A stretch of DNA of 64,000 nucleotides from Rutstroemia sp. NJR-2017a BVV2 (Eukaryota > Ascomycota > Leotiomycetes > Helotiales > Rutstroemiaceae). The position numbers and the translations under genes are program-made. The first letter of the stretch is position 1; each line of letters begins with the position of its first letter. Positions 22,431 through 33,353 of this stretch are shown here, piece after piece. Under the pieces are notes generated by a model. It had not been told where the DNA came from, made no database searches, and saw nothing but the letters and a program-made list of their open reading frames with translations. The stretch spans positions 2,294,001 to 2,358,000 of the forward strand of contig NJPS01000046.1 of assembly GCA_002946415.1 (NCBI GenBank), given 5' to 3'.

Positions 22431-22844
22431 CTATTGCCCATCATGTTCTCTTTTCCTCCTCCAAAGCCAGCCTATTAGATTCGGCGTTGAGATTGCGCCA
22501 TGGTTTTTTATGAAGACCAAGTCCACAGGCTTTCCAAAAACCAGCAATCGCTTTTTCGTCTCGCAGAAGACTCTCGACCCGTCCGAGCTAGCACTGGACG
22601 AAAGCACCTGACGCTCACTAATCTGCCAATGCTTTTCCACCATGATTTCCTTGAGCTTTCGGATTATCGCATTACGTCCTCTGGCGGGGTGGTCGTGTTC
22701 GCGCATGTTTTTGAGGTACGCTTTGCCCTCAGAAGTGAAGAAGTGGCCGACTTTTTCGAATTCTGCAATAGATAAAGAAGGACACAAGTTTTGGATAGTA
22801 GTATATGGGTCGGACAGCTTGCTTTCTAGATCGCAGGATGTCAT
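22431..22844 (-). CDS. NTF2-like small protein
   Basis: Single-exon 137-residue frame. Residues 25-110 match a fungal NTF2-like group: IAEFEKVGHFFTSEGKAYLK, NMREHDHPARGRNAIIRKLK, KHWQISERQVLSS, SDGSRVFCETKKRLLVFG. The C-terminal 25 residues (after KPVDL) no longer follow the family pattern and are basic (WLWRRKREHDGQ), so the end may be altered by an unrecognised intron or decay. It lies head-on next to the transcription factor relic and within a cluster of dead genes, so it may itself be on the way to inactivation. Function unknown; single-domain NTF2-like proteins often sit in secondary-metabolism clusters as cyclases or ligand binders. Confidence 0.5.
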   Translation of the reverse strand: MTSCDLESKLSDPYTTIQNLCPSLSIAEFEKVGHFFTSEGKAYLKNMREHDHPARGRNAIIRKLKEIMVEKHWQISERQVLSSSASSDGSRVFCETKKRLLVFGKPVDLVFIKNHGAISTPNLIGWLWRRKREHDGQ

Positions 22845-23342
22845 GGGGATATATTAGAGTGTGCTTCAAGAGAATCCGGGAATTATGATAGAAAATATAA
22901 GATATACTCGGTACTTATATTACATTCTTATATCTAATCATAAACCAAAGACTAGTTATCATTTCTAGAACTAAAATGGTTGTTAGATATTGGCCAAAGA
23001 CACAGCTTGTGATTACGATTTACAAATTCAAGCTATGTAACCTTGTCAGTGTGCTAGATCAGGCTCACTCTAATCCATCTACTTAGAAGTCCGGATAGGT
23101 GCAGTTGTATCGACAGAGAAAAAGACAGCTTCACCCATTTGCATCTTCGCGTTGAGCTTTTGGCAAAGGGGCTGTGATTAGCATTGAAGGAATGGCCCGT
23201 CATTGGAGAGAGCACAGTAGAGCATTTCGGTACTCTTTTGCGAAAATTTAAGTCAATGTCGAATGGTAGAAAGCCACATGCAAGTATAGATTATCAATCT
23301 TACTAGTCAAAGAGATGGATAAGTTAAGCTTTAAGCTGTGCA

Positions 23343-23370
23343 TGCGGACCAGCCTTATGCCCTGTCCGCA
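23343..23370. promoter_or_regulatory. Inverted repeat TGCGGAC-N14-GTCCGCA, candidate Zn2Cys6 site
   Basis: Seven-base arms with CGG and CCG cores in inverted orientation, about 670 bp upstream of the MFS start. The preceding bases GCTGTGCA are shared with the second copy at 23508. Inverted CGG/CCG half-sites are the classic recognition form of Zn2Cys6 dimers; the binding protein is unknown. Confidence 0.5.
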
Positions 23371-23507
23371 CAGGTATGAACAGTTTAAGTTACGGAACGT
23401 ATCGCGGGGAGAAAAGTAGTGTTTTTCTGCAAGCTTTCACCAAAGTGAAGTCGCTGCCCAACAATGAAAAGCCCCAAATACAAGGATAAATGACTAATGT
23501 TGCTGTG

Positions 23508-23537
23508 CATGCGGACAACGTAGCCCCTGTCCGCATG
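23508..23537. promoter_or_regulatory. Inverted repeat CATGCGGAC-N12-GTCCGCATG, second copy
   Basis: Nine-base perfect arms, 12-nt spacer, about 500 bp upstream of the MFS start. Same half-site and same GCTGTG lead-in as the copy at 23343; spacer length differs by two. Confidence 0.55.
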
Positions 23538-24036
23538 TTAGCCTGAAATAATTCGTCATCCTTGTCTCGGAAGCGTTTAGTTCTTGTTCCTGCCTTATGT
23601 CCTAGTCGCTGTATGTCTAAGCAATATTGTTTTCTCGATAGACAGAATACTCAGTTGGAGAACCTCAACGTATGACAGGATGTAGAGCTGAACTCTTCAA
23701 TGTTGATCCACGTTCACTCATCTATTCTTCACATTTTTCTATGCACTTAGTAAGTGTTGTGCTTAAATTCCGATCCGAAAGTTGAAGTTGTGATGTTCGA
23801 AGGCCCTTGATAGGGCTCGATGCCAATGTGCTATGCCTTCAGGCTTTAGAAAGTAATACTTAATGTTGCAACTGCATCCGTGCCGGTCAGTATCTATTCA
23901 ATTCAGTTCGTGCCTTTAAAACTCTATTGCACAAGACCACTTTATTACTATATTTAGCTCAAAGCCTTTCGACAGCAATAACGAGCTTCCGATTCTCCAC
24001 AACAACGGTAGTGTCGTTGCGAATCAAGCATTCATC

Positions 24037-25924
24037 ATGCTCGAGATTATCAGAGAAGCCCCACTGGGCCAGGCCATTCGTCTCGTCTCACGAAACAGAT
24101 TACTTCGCTATCCAGAAGAGTTCCCTGATTTCGAGCTCCCCGTCCAATACCGCCTTCTCATCAAGAGTGAAGGTTACTTCAAAAAGCAACATCATGAGCC
24201 TGCTAGTGTTGCCCCCGAAGTATTCGAACAGGAGGACAGCGTTACGCCTCATCATTCCGAAACGCTGACAGATGAAGGTCCCGACTTAGAAGCTCTCGAA
24301 CAGCTCGGAGCAGTGGTAAGCATCCGCACCGCACCGTACAGCGCTGAACGCATGCGCGCTGAGCAGGAGCTTGACCGCACCAAGTCTGTGCCGATCGCCC
24401 CCCAGAAGAGTTCGGACGGCACCATCTTCGTTGACTGGTATACAACCGACGACCCGGAAAACCCGCAGAACTGGTCATCCTTCAAGAAGAATTTTGTCGT
24501 CTTCATTCTCTGCTTCTACACTTGGACTGTGTACTGTGCTGGCCCAGTATATGCTGCGTCTGAACCTGGTGTTGTGGAAAAGTTTAATATCAGTCCTGTT
24601 GCGGCGTCCTTGGGCTTGTCGCTTTACGTCCTTGCCTATGGCATTGGAGACTTGCTTTTCAGCCCATTGACTGAGATTCCTACCATTGGAAGAAATCCAG
24701 TATATTGTAAGCACCACAAGGCTCTTAATCAAATCCCTAGGCTAACTGCTGGCAGACTTAACATTCATCGTGTTCTGGATCCTCTCCTTTCCCACCGCCA
24801 CAGTTGACGGCTTCGGCGGCCTCCTCGCTCTCCGATTCTTCCTCGGATTCTTTGGGAGTCCAGCCCTCGCAAATGGCGGCGCGACTGTAGGCGACATGTT
24901 CTCCCTCATTTACATTCCTTACGGCCTCTCGTGGTGGGTACTCTCCGCATGGTGCGGCCCAGCAATTGGACCACTGATCGGTGGCTTCGCTGCGATGGCC
25001 AAGGGTTGGAGGTGGCCTATGTGGGAGGTTGTATGGATGTCTTCCCCGGTGCTACTTTGTCTCCTCACTCTTATGCCTGAGACTTCTGGGGCGAACATCT
25101 TGCTACGGCGGGCGCGACGACTTCGCAAGTTGACAGGCGATGACAGATTGCAGTCGCAGAGTGAGATTGATCAGCAGAATATGACAGCCAGAGAAATCCT
25201 TTCGGTAGCACTAGTCCGACCGATGGAGATCATGCTCCAGGATCCATCCATCTTCTTCGTTAATCTCTACACTGGATACTTCTACGGAGGTGAGTCCCGT
25301 GCTTGAGCTTTCCTGGAGGTGGTGCGCTAACAATGACCAGTGTTCTACACCTTCTTCGAAGTCTTTCCCTTAGTCTTCCCACCATTCTATGACTTTAACC
25401 TGGGCCAAACCGGCCTTGCCTTTCTCTCATGTTTGATAGGTGTCATAATCGGTCTGCTCGTCTATTTCGCCTACCTGTATTTCTACATGGTCCCCGACAA
25501 CCTCAAAAACGGGTTCCGCGAACAGGAGCACCGCCTCGTGCCCGCAGTGATTGGATCGTGCCTACTACCTATAGGCTTGTTCATGTTCGCATGGACAGCT
25601 GACTCGAATATACACTGGTCTGTCCCTCTTGTTGGTGTCGGAATTTTTGTCATCGGGCATTTCTCGACCATGCAGTCCCTGTTTATCTATCTTCCGTTCT
25701 CATACCCGAAATATGCTGCTAGCTTGTTCGCGGGCAACAGTGTATGGAGATCGGCTACAGCTGGCGCAAGCATCGTCTTTGCGAGACCGCTGTTCATTAA
25801 CTTGGGTGTCCATAAGGGTGTAACGCTTCTGGCAGGTTTGAGCGTGGTTGGTATTTTTGGAACAGTTGCTCTCTATGTATTTGGCAAAAGGCTCCGTGCT
25901 AGATCGAAGTTTGCGGAGAGCTAG
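24037..25924 (+). CDS. MFS transporter, DHA1 drug:H+ antiporter type
   Basis: Three exons, 24037-24706, 24756-25289 and 25341-25924; introns of 49 and 51 nt; 595 residues. The N-terminal cytoplasmic part opens with REAPLGQAIRLVSRNRLLRY and PEEFPDFELP, an N-terminal signature I associate with the CAF5/polyamine-type fungal DHA1 subgroup. The DWYTTDDPENPQNWSSFKK block then precedes TM1. Later blocks are DLLFSPLTEIPTIGRNPVY (motif A region after TM2), LALRFFLGFFGSPALANGG, WCGPAIGPLIGGF and PETSGANILLRRARRLRK, then a long loop, then six further hydrophobic helices. It should export drugs or small metabolites in exchange for protons at the plasma membrane. Intact, unlike the minus-strand relative at 18.5-19.9 kb. 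Two CGG/CCG inverted repeats upstream may control it. Confidence 0.92.
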
Positions 25925-26358
25925 ACTGCAGGGCCAATAGTAGGTCTTGACTTGTTCTGCAAGTTGAGATAATATTGTTATTTGTACTTCTTATGAAATG
26001 GCTAAATTGTAGTATGTATAGTGGGATGGGAGAGATAAAATCATTATATATGAGGATAGTGCAGAATTAATCAAAAGTGGAAGTTTAAGAACATACCAGC
26101 GGTTCAAAAACAAACCAGCCGGCGCGGGGAAGGAAAGCTGTCAAATTTCGTGCTTGGTTCGTCTGTTCCGTCCAACCGAAAGCTGGAGATTTTGTTTGTT
26201 TCTACCAATAGCATAAAGGTGATAGGGCTGTTGAAGGCTGCGTGCAGCCTTTCCAAGTTTCCCCGCATCTATACGACTGATAAGCAGCATCTGAAATTTC
26301 ACCAGCAATACTGGACAAGACCACGAGTGTTTCATGTTATGCACTTTATATATAAGGC
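25925..26358. other. Intergenic, no supported gene
   Basis: 0.43 kb, AT-rich 3' region of the transporter and promoter of the next gene. Confidence 0.5.
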
Positions 26359-27360
26359 ATGGCTAAATGCACGATATATACTCGAGTATACTCCGAGAGC
26401 AGCGCTGGTCAACTTGTATCCGGTAGAACACCAAGAGGTGAATCGTTATCTCATGCAGACGTCCTTGATGAGTTCAGAATACACTCGGACAAAGACAATC
26501 GAGAGCCTACAGCACTAGTATCAGTCAGCGTCCGCATCGTCGACACGTTAACACGTGCTTTTTACAAGCACCATATGGATGACGAGCCCGCCGGAGATAT
26601 ATGGTTCGTTTTCATCGAGGTCCCTATCAACACTACCCCCGATTCTGGTGAATCTGGTCGAATCCATTCCGCAAGATCCTTAGCAGACGACTGCGGACTT
26701 CCGATGCCACAATTGTTCACCTACGAAAGGGTTTTTGAATGGGCTATACCTGAGGAGTACGTGCTCCAAAAGGTCTCGCTGCAGACCTTGATGAGTCGTG
26801 GACTTACCTGGGAACTTTTGACTGGAAGTGACCCTCATACTCAATATTTGTCTACAAGCAGTTTAAGGGGGCATATCGCGGAAAACTTGCGGGATGGCTT
26901 CTGGGATGCCGGCATGTACTTAGGTTTTTTGGCCAAAACTTTTGGAGCCAGAGCTCCCGTCGAGTGGATATGCGATCAGGTATTCAACGATTGCGTAAAG
27001 ATCAGCGGATTGGATATTTTTGATGGCGATCGAGTTATGGTTGAATATATGGTTGATTCTGAAAGAGAAGTTAGAGAACGTCCTGAGATTGTGGACGTGG
27101 AGGTCTTTCGCGATATGGACGACGCAATCGATCTTGTATTATTTGAGTGGTGGCTTCGGGATGATATATTCCTCTCCAAACGTGAGGAATATGAAGAGTG
27201 GCAAGCTTGGGAGGAGATAGCACTTTGGGAAACTTACCACGTTGTGGGTCTGGACGAAATAGTTGGAGAGCTCTCAGAGGAGGACAAAGCACGATATGAG
27301 AGGGAACACAAGACATGTGCAGCTCAGTGGGAAAATCAAGCCGTAAAGTTAGGCTTGTGA
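26359..27360 (+). CDS. Conserved fungal protein of unknown function
   Basis: Single-exon 333-residue acidic protein. The first third reads like a compact alpha/beta domain: RVYSESSAGQL, SHADVLDEFRIHSDKDNREP, TALVSVSVRIVDTLTRAFYK, GDIWFVFIEVP, then IPEEYVLQKVSLQTLMSRGL. This arrangement (a date-like SHADVLDEF block, a TALVSVS strand, and FIEVP) recalls a large family of fungal hypotheticals that I believe is catalogued as DUF7587, but I am not sure. The second half is helical and acidic. No catalytic motif, signal peptide or membrane segment. The start used gives a plausible context; the next Met is too far inside the domain. Confidence 0.6.
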   Translation: MAKCTIYTRVYSESSAGQLVSGRTPRGESLSHADVLDEFRIHSDKDNREPTALVSVSVRIVDTLTRAFYKHHMDDEPAGDIWFVFIEVPINTTPDSGESGRIHSARSLADDCGLPMPQLFTYERVFEWAIPEEYVLQKVSLQTLMSRGLTWELLTGSDPHTQYLSTSSLRGHIAENLRDGFWDAGMYLGFLAKTFGARAPVEWICDQVFNDCVKISGLDIFDGDRVMVEYMVDSEREVRERPEIVDVEVFRDMDDAIDLVLFEWWLRDDIFLSKREEYEEWQAWEEIALWETYHVVGLDEIVGELSEEDKARYEREHKTCAAQWENQAVKLGL

Positions 27361-27440
27361 CTTCTCTCTTTTGTCTTCCATTAAAGATGTCGGTTCATTT
27401 TAACGCGGATTTTGGAAACCCAAAAACAGGTTCCTCTGCT

Positions 27441-27454
27441 TTATCACGTGATAA
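27441..27454. promoter_or_regulatory. Palindromic E-box TTATCACGTGATAA
   Basis: Perfect 14-bp palindrome centred on TCACGTGA, the form bound by Cbf1/MITF-like bHLH proteins, 290 bp upstream of the MUS81 start and 80 bp after the preceding gene's stop. Functional role inferred. Confidence 0.5.
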
Positions 27455-27475
27455 CGCGCTGCGCTAAGATTGTTT

Positions 27476-27481
27476 ACGCGT
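27476..27481. promoter_or_regulatory. MCB-like ACGCGT element upstream of MUS81
   Basis: ACGCGT is the MluI cell-cycle box recognised by MBF and drives G1/S expression of replication and repair genes in yeasts. One 6-bp match may occur by chance, so weight is low. Confidence 0.3.
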
Positions 27482-27741
27482 TCAGGCTTATCTTGAGCGA
27501 TGGTGCTTCTACAAACATAGCAACAAAACTACGCAATCGCCGACCTTCTGCTACACCTTGATATTCGTCAACTGTGCGAGTCAACAGCTTATGATTGAGG
27601 TTACTAGCTTAAAATTCCAGATCATACCCGATGACGTCGACATAACCTCCAGAAAACGGCTTCACAAACCTCTGTTTGCCTCCGAGTTGCTACCCCTCAA
27701 TCGCTCCATTATTCGCCCATTTCCCCCTCGATTTACTCACA

Positions 27742-29637
27742 ATGGCTCCTCCAATCACATGCGGCAATCCGTTGTTACTCGAATGGCTAGAAGAAATGGT
27801 TCAAGAAGCCAGTTCGCGTGGATACAAATCGCTTCCCACCGTACGCAAAGCGCGCGATTCAATGAAAGCTTGCTCCAAGATGTTTCAGCACCCTTCCGAA
27901 GCCATCGAACTACAGGGCGTGGGAGAAAAGCTGGTAAAAACATTGACCGAGAAACTTCAGAAACATTGCGAGGAGAACGGCATCGTTATGCCTTCGAAAC
28001 CGAAACACAAACGAAAGAGGAATGCTTCTGTGCTCATAGAAGGCGACGAAGATGACAATTCGGACGCCGAGCCTCCAAGACCATCAAAGAAACCCACGAA
28101 AAAGCCCAGAGCATATGTGCCAGGACTGAGAACGGGAGCTTATGCGCTATTGCTGGCTCTTGCGACGTTGCCTAGATCAAGCAGAGAAGGAATCACGAAA
28201 GAGCAACTTATCCCTTTGGCACAACCACATTGCGACTCGTCGTTCACCAAACCTATGGCTGGGAAATATTTCACTGCATGGGAGTCTATCAAAACTTTGG
28301 TGAATAAGGATATGGTATATACGAAGAAGAATCCCGCGACAAGATACTATCTCACAGAAGAAGGTTGGGACCTAGCTGAAAGTATGAAGAAAAGTAGCGA
28401 TCCAAGTCAAGGATGCATGGCAGATTTTGTCTCTGCAGAAGGAGGACCAAGCACCACTACCAACACCCTCGACGACTCTGAATTCGAAGTTCTCTCCGAC
28501 TCCCCCGATCCACTTGAACAACCGCCCTCCCACACCCCCACCATACCCGACGGCGCCGTCCTCGACTCCAACTCGACCCTCCCTAAATTCACCCCAATAA
28601 TCCTGCGTCCCGGAACCTTCACCATCGAACTCATAGTCGACACTCGAGAAGTCGCCTCCAAAAAAGACCGCGACTACATCTCCGACCACTTCACCGAAAG
28701 GTCCATCCCACACAGCGTGCGCGCCCTCCCCCTCGGCGACTTCCTCTGGGTAGCTAAAGTCGCGCCTGAGAAAGCCCGCTGGCTGAACCTCGACTCCGCA
28801 TCCAACTCCATAATCCTCGACCACATAATCGAGCGTAAGCGTCTTGATGACCTCATCAGCTCCATTAAAGACCATCGGTATGATGAGCAGAAATTCCGGC
28901 TGAAGAAGCTAGGAGTGAAGAACGTGACGTATTTGATCGAACATATACAACTTGATCCGGAATATCGCCAAAACTGGGAACTGGCTGTCGATACGTCGAT
29001 AGCAAAGATCCAGGTGGTAGATAAATTTCACGTGAAGCAGACGGATGGACTGAGAGAGACCCTACCGTATATTGAGAGGATGCATAAGTTGCTTACGAAG
29101 ATCTATGAAGGGAGGCCGTTGTATGTTGTGCCGACGAATGTGTTAACGACGAATAATCATCTTGCGTTGAGGGAGCTGCCGGTTGAGGGAGATAATAGCG
29201 GAGCAGGGACTGCAGGAGGAGGGAGTGGAATGGGTCATCACATTACATTCGAAGCGTTCGAAGCTCTAGCAAGTAAATCCAACGTTCTAACCCTCAAAGA
29301 CGTCTTCTTAAAAATGCTTCTGTGTACGAAAGGCATAGGACCTGAAAAGGCGGTCGAGATCCAGAAGAGGTGGAGCACGCCGAGGAGGTTCTTGGAGGCA
29401 TTTGCGGAATGCGCTGACGCTGGGCGAGAGAAATCAGGAGGGAAAGAGAAAGACAAAGGGAAAGGGAAGGGTCCAGCAGTAGTGATTATGACTGAGAAAG
29501 AAAAGAGGGATAAGAAGATGAGGGAGATGGTTTCGGATCAATTGGGCGGGTTGGTGGGCAGGAAGAAGGTGGGTGTTCTGCTGAGTGCAAAGCTTGCGGA
29601 AGTTTGGGGGGATGCGGGGGTTGATGTTGACGGTTGA
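27742..29637 (+). CDS. MUS81: Crossover junction endonuclease MUS81
   Basis: Catalytic subunit of the Mus81-Eme1 structure-selective nuclease, which cuts stalled forks, 3' flaps and nicked Holliday junctions. Uninterrupted 631-residue frame; I chose the ATG giving MAPPITCGNPLLLEWL, the start of the N-terminal HhH domain, rather than an in-frame ATG 66 nt upstream. In order: N-terminal helix-hairpin-helix (LQGVGEKLVKTLTEKLQK), a winged-helix region (AYALLLALATLPRSS...YYLTEEGWDLAESM), a Ser/Pro-rich linker, the XPF-type nuclease with VDTRE (about 298) and the metal-binding ERKRLDDL (about 363), and a C-terminal HhH2 region (KGIGPEKAVEIQKRW). The basic NLS-like KPKHKRKRN lies near residue 80. 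Active site intact. The insertion rich in Gly around residue 490-500 and a Lys-rich stretch near 570 are lineage additions. Confidence 0.96.
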   Translation: MAPPITCGNPLLLEWLEEMVQEASSRGYKSLPTVRKARDSMKACSKMFQHPSEAIELQGVGEKLVKTLTEKLQKHCEENGIVMPSKPKHKRKRNASVLIEGDEDDNSDAEPPRPSKKPTKKPRAYVPGLRTGAYALLLALATLPRSSREGITKEQLIPLAQPHCDSSFTKPMAGKYFTAWESIKTLVNKDMVYTKKNPATRYYLTEEGWDLAESMKKSSDPSQGCMADFVSAEGGPSTTTNTLDDSEFEVLSDSPDPLEQPPSHTPTIPDGAVLDSNSTLPKFTPIILRPGTFTIELIVDTREVASKKDRDYISDHFTERSIPHSVRALPLGDFLWVAKVAPEKARWLNLDSASNSIILDHIIERKRLDDLISSIKDHRYDEQKFRLKKLGVKNVTYLIEHIQLDPEYRQNWELAVDTSIAKIQVVDKFHVKQTDGLRETLPYIERMHKLLTKIYEGRPLYVVPTNVLTTNNHLALRELPVEGDNSGAGTAGGGSGMGHHITFEAFEALASKSNVLTLKDVFLKMLLCTKGIGPEKAVEIQKRWSTPRRFLEAFAECADAGREKSGGKEKDKGKGKGPAVVIMTEKEKRDKKMREMVSDQLGGLVGRKKVGVLLSAKLAEVWGDAGVDVDG

Positions 29638-30956
29638 TGTGTGAATGAGACGGCGGAGATAAGGGGCGGTGACAGGGGAGACAAATAAAGGAGAGAGAAA
29701 ATCAATGGGAGATAAGGGTGAGGTATAGAGGAGAAGAGAGGGGTAGGCAGTTTTGAGGACTTGGTGAGGGGTATCTGATACGATACAATCTGTATATCTA
29801 TCTATCTCAAGTCATACTTGGTCGGTGTATCATTTATGTACAAATCATTGGAGCGCCCGGCGTGCGTGTATCATCGGTATGTATAGGTATTACATTTACA
29901 AAAGAAAATGGGAACGGAGCAAGAAAGGAAATATACCCCTCGTGTCATTATCAAACAGATAGTTTCCGCGGCCCTCATTCCCTCAAAGCTGATAATATAC
30001 ACGTACTCACTCGTAATTCATCTTGCGAACAAATAAATCAATACCATACTCGACAATCCTATATCGCACTGCAATTCCAAGCAAAACTCCCAACAAAACC
30101 ATTGTATCTCAACTCCATCCACCCATCCATCCGTCGTTACGGGATATGCATACATCCATGCATTCATGCATTCTCCACATCGAAAGAGTAAGCAGAAGAA
30201 GACAATCAACCCAGTAACAACTCTTCCTGCTCGAATACGACTCCATCATGAATATGGTTTCGAACCCGGAGATAGAAGAGGGTGAGGATCGACCGGACGT
30301 TGCATGCGGGTCCACGGGTGTAAGATGAGATTTAGTAAAGTGCCTATTTGACATGTGATGAATCAGCGCACGGGTGACATAGGGCTGCCGATAGAAACGG
30401 AAAATCAGCGACCAGGGGGCTGACCTACATGGAAATATGTTTCATGTCTCCTTTGGAGCCATCTTATCATCTTATCATAGCAAAGTGTTGAAGATGATCG
30501 AAACGATTTGGAGGATAGCTCATTCGTATTCCATAACCTAAGCTAAGACTCAGCATCTAAATCCTAATTTGATCCATTCCACACTCAAAATCAAAATATT
30601 CAATGAGCCATGCAAATAACAGCATGCAGCAGTGAACATGGATCTCAATATCAACAAATAGATTGATGAAAAATAGCTACCGCAGCTACTCTACATCGCT
30701 ATGCTCCGTTATGCTAGTGCGTTCATGCACTCCTTCATGATCTCAAACAGAGTAGATCGATGATCCTATCGTCCTTCCTATCTTTGACGCCAAATTTCCC
30801 GAATTTATCATATACCATGTCGTCTCTGAACAAATGTTGTGTAATAAGAAACACAGACAAGAACGATTATTTCCATACGGTCGAAGGAACTGCGCTCTCA
30901 GCCGCGAAAATTCCTTCGTTCCCGATCTTTTCACCTCCACGCATGATGCCAACTCA
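29638..30956. other. Intergenic between convergent MUS81 and PRMT1
   Basis: 1.3 kb holding two 3' ends. Only short frames without support. Nothing else seen. Confidence 0.5.
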
Positions 30957-32282
<1,326 letters not shown>

Positions 32283-33353
32283 GTTTGCGAAAGAGACGGA
32301 GAGAGCTTGGGAAGGAAAGTGAGGAAGGAGGAGCGAATGAAAGACGAGGGGATAGTGGTCGTGAGAAATGGGAAGATAGTAGATATTCGAGATGTGTTTG
32401 CGCAATCTCTGGTGCGAGTCGTTAACGTTGGGCGGAATTTTTTCTTCGCAAGTGGATTGGTTCTGCCACCGCCTCGCATTATCTTGATGGGACCGAGAAA
32501 CCAGGGTCCAATGATAATCGAGCTTACTAGTCTCTCCTCTACAAATGCACCGAAAGGGAAATATGGCAATAATTCACTTCTCTAAAACCTGGACTAGGGC
32601 AGTGAGCATCTTGAATTCTTACGAAAGTCTTGCTGATTGGTCGGATGTCTTATGAATACTGCAGAGTGGGCATTGTCTGGCTCTCACGGTCAAGAATTGC
32701 CGAATGCTGAGGCTCAATAAGGAATGAGGGGCAGCTTTTCGACACCAGAAAGGAAATGGAACCAACGGCAAGCTTCGATATCTCCGGATCCTTCTAGGCA
32801 AACCACCGGAGCTCCAAACTTCACGGAGCTCTCTCTCTTAATTGATATACAGAACATGGAAAGACGTCGATAATTTCACACTTGATTTTGCCTTCTCATA
32901 CATCATTTTATTGTTGGGTTTATTTTTCGTGAATTTGTTCAAACTCATTTCTTTGTCTGAAGATTAAAAGAGTTCTTTGTGTCGATTGTGGCATTTCTAA
33001 GACAAACTCAGCTTAGCTGCCTCGCTAAACGAAGGCCGCGAAAAGTCCACCTCTCAAACCACTACACCATACAGCTCAATCTTAAACAGTCATCTTTTTC
33101 GCAACCTCTTCTCACAACACCAAACTCAACGCAAACATTTTCATCTCTATCGAAGATACCTCTCAACCAATACCATTCATCAAGTCAATTACTACCATCA
33201 CGTGGAGTATCGACGGCGACTCAACCAATTACTTTGGAGACACGGGCAAGCCGAAGATTCAACCACTATTCTGGCTGCAAGGGCAAATTCACCGCGGGGT
33301 AGAGGGGTAGTTCTACGTTTTCGGGGAACTAAAAATTTCCAAATATTTACACG
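32283..33353. other. Divergent promoter region of PRMT1 and BRF1
   Basis: 1.07 kb; no supported gene. A pyrimidine-rich stretch precedes the BRF1 start. Confidence 0.55.

Larger units (their letters stand above)
22845..24036. other. Intergenic, upstream of the MFS transporter, with paired inverted repeats
   Basis: 1.2 kb, AT-rich. Holds two look-alike CGG/CCG inverted repeats at 23343-23370 and 23508-23537 (separate entries) embedded in loosely similar flanks, suggesting an old 165-bp duplication. No coding sequence supported. Confidence 0.6.
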
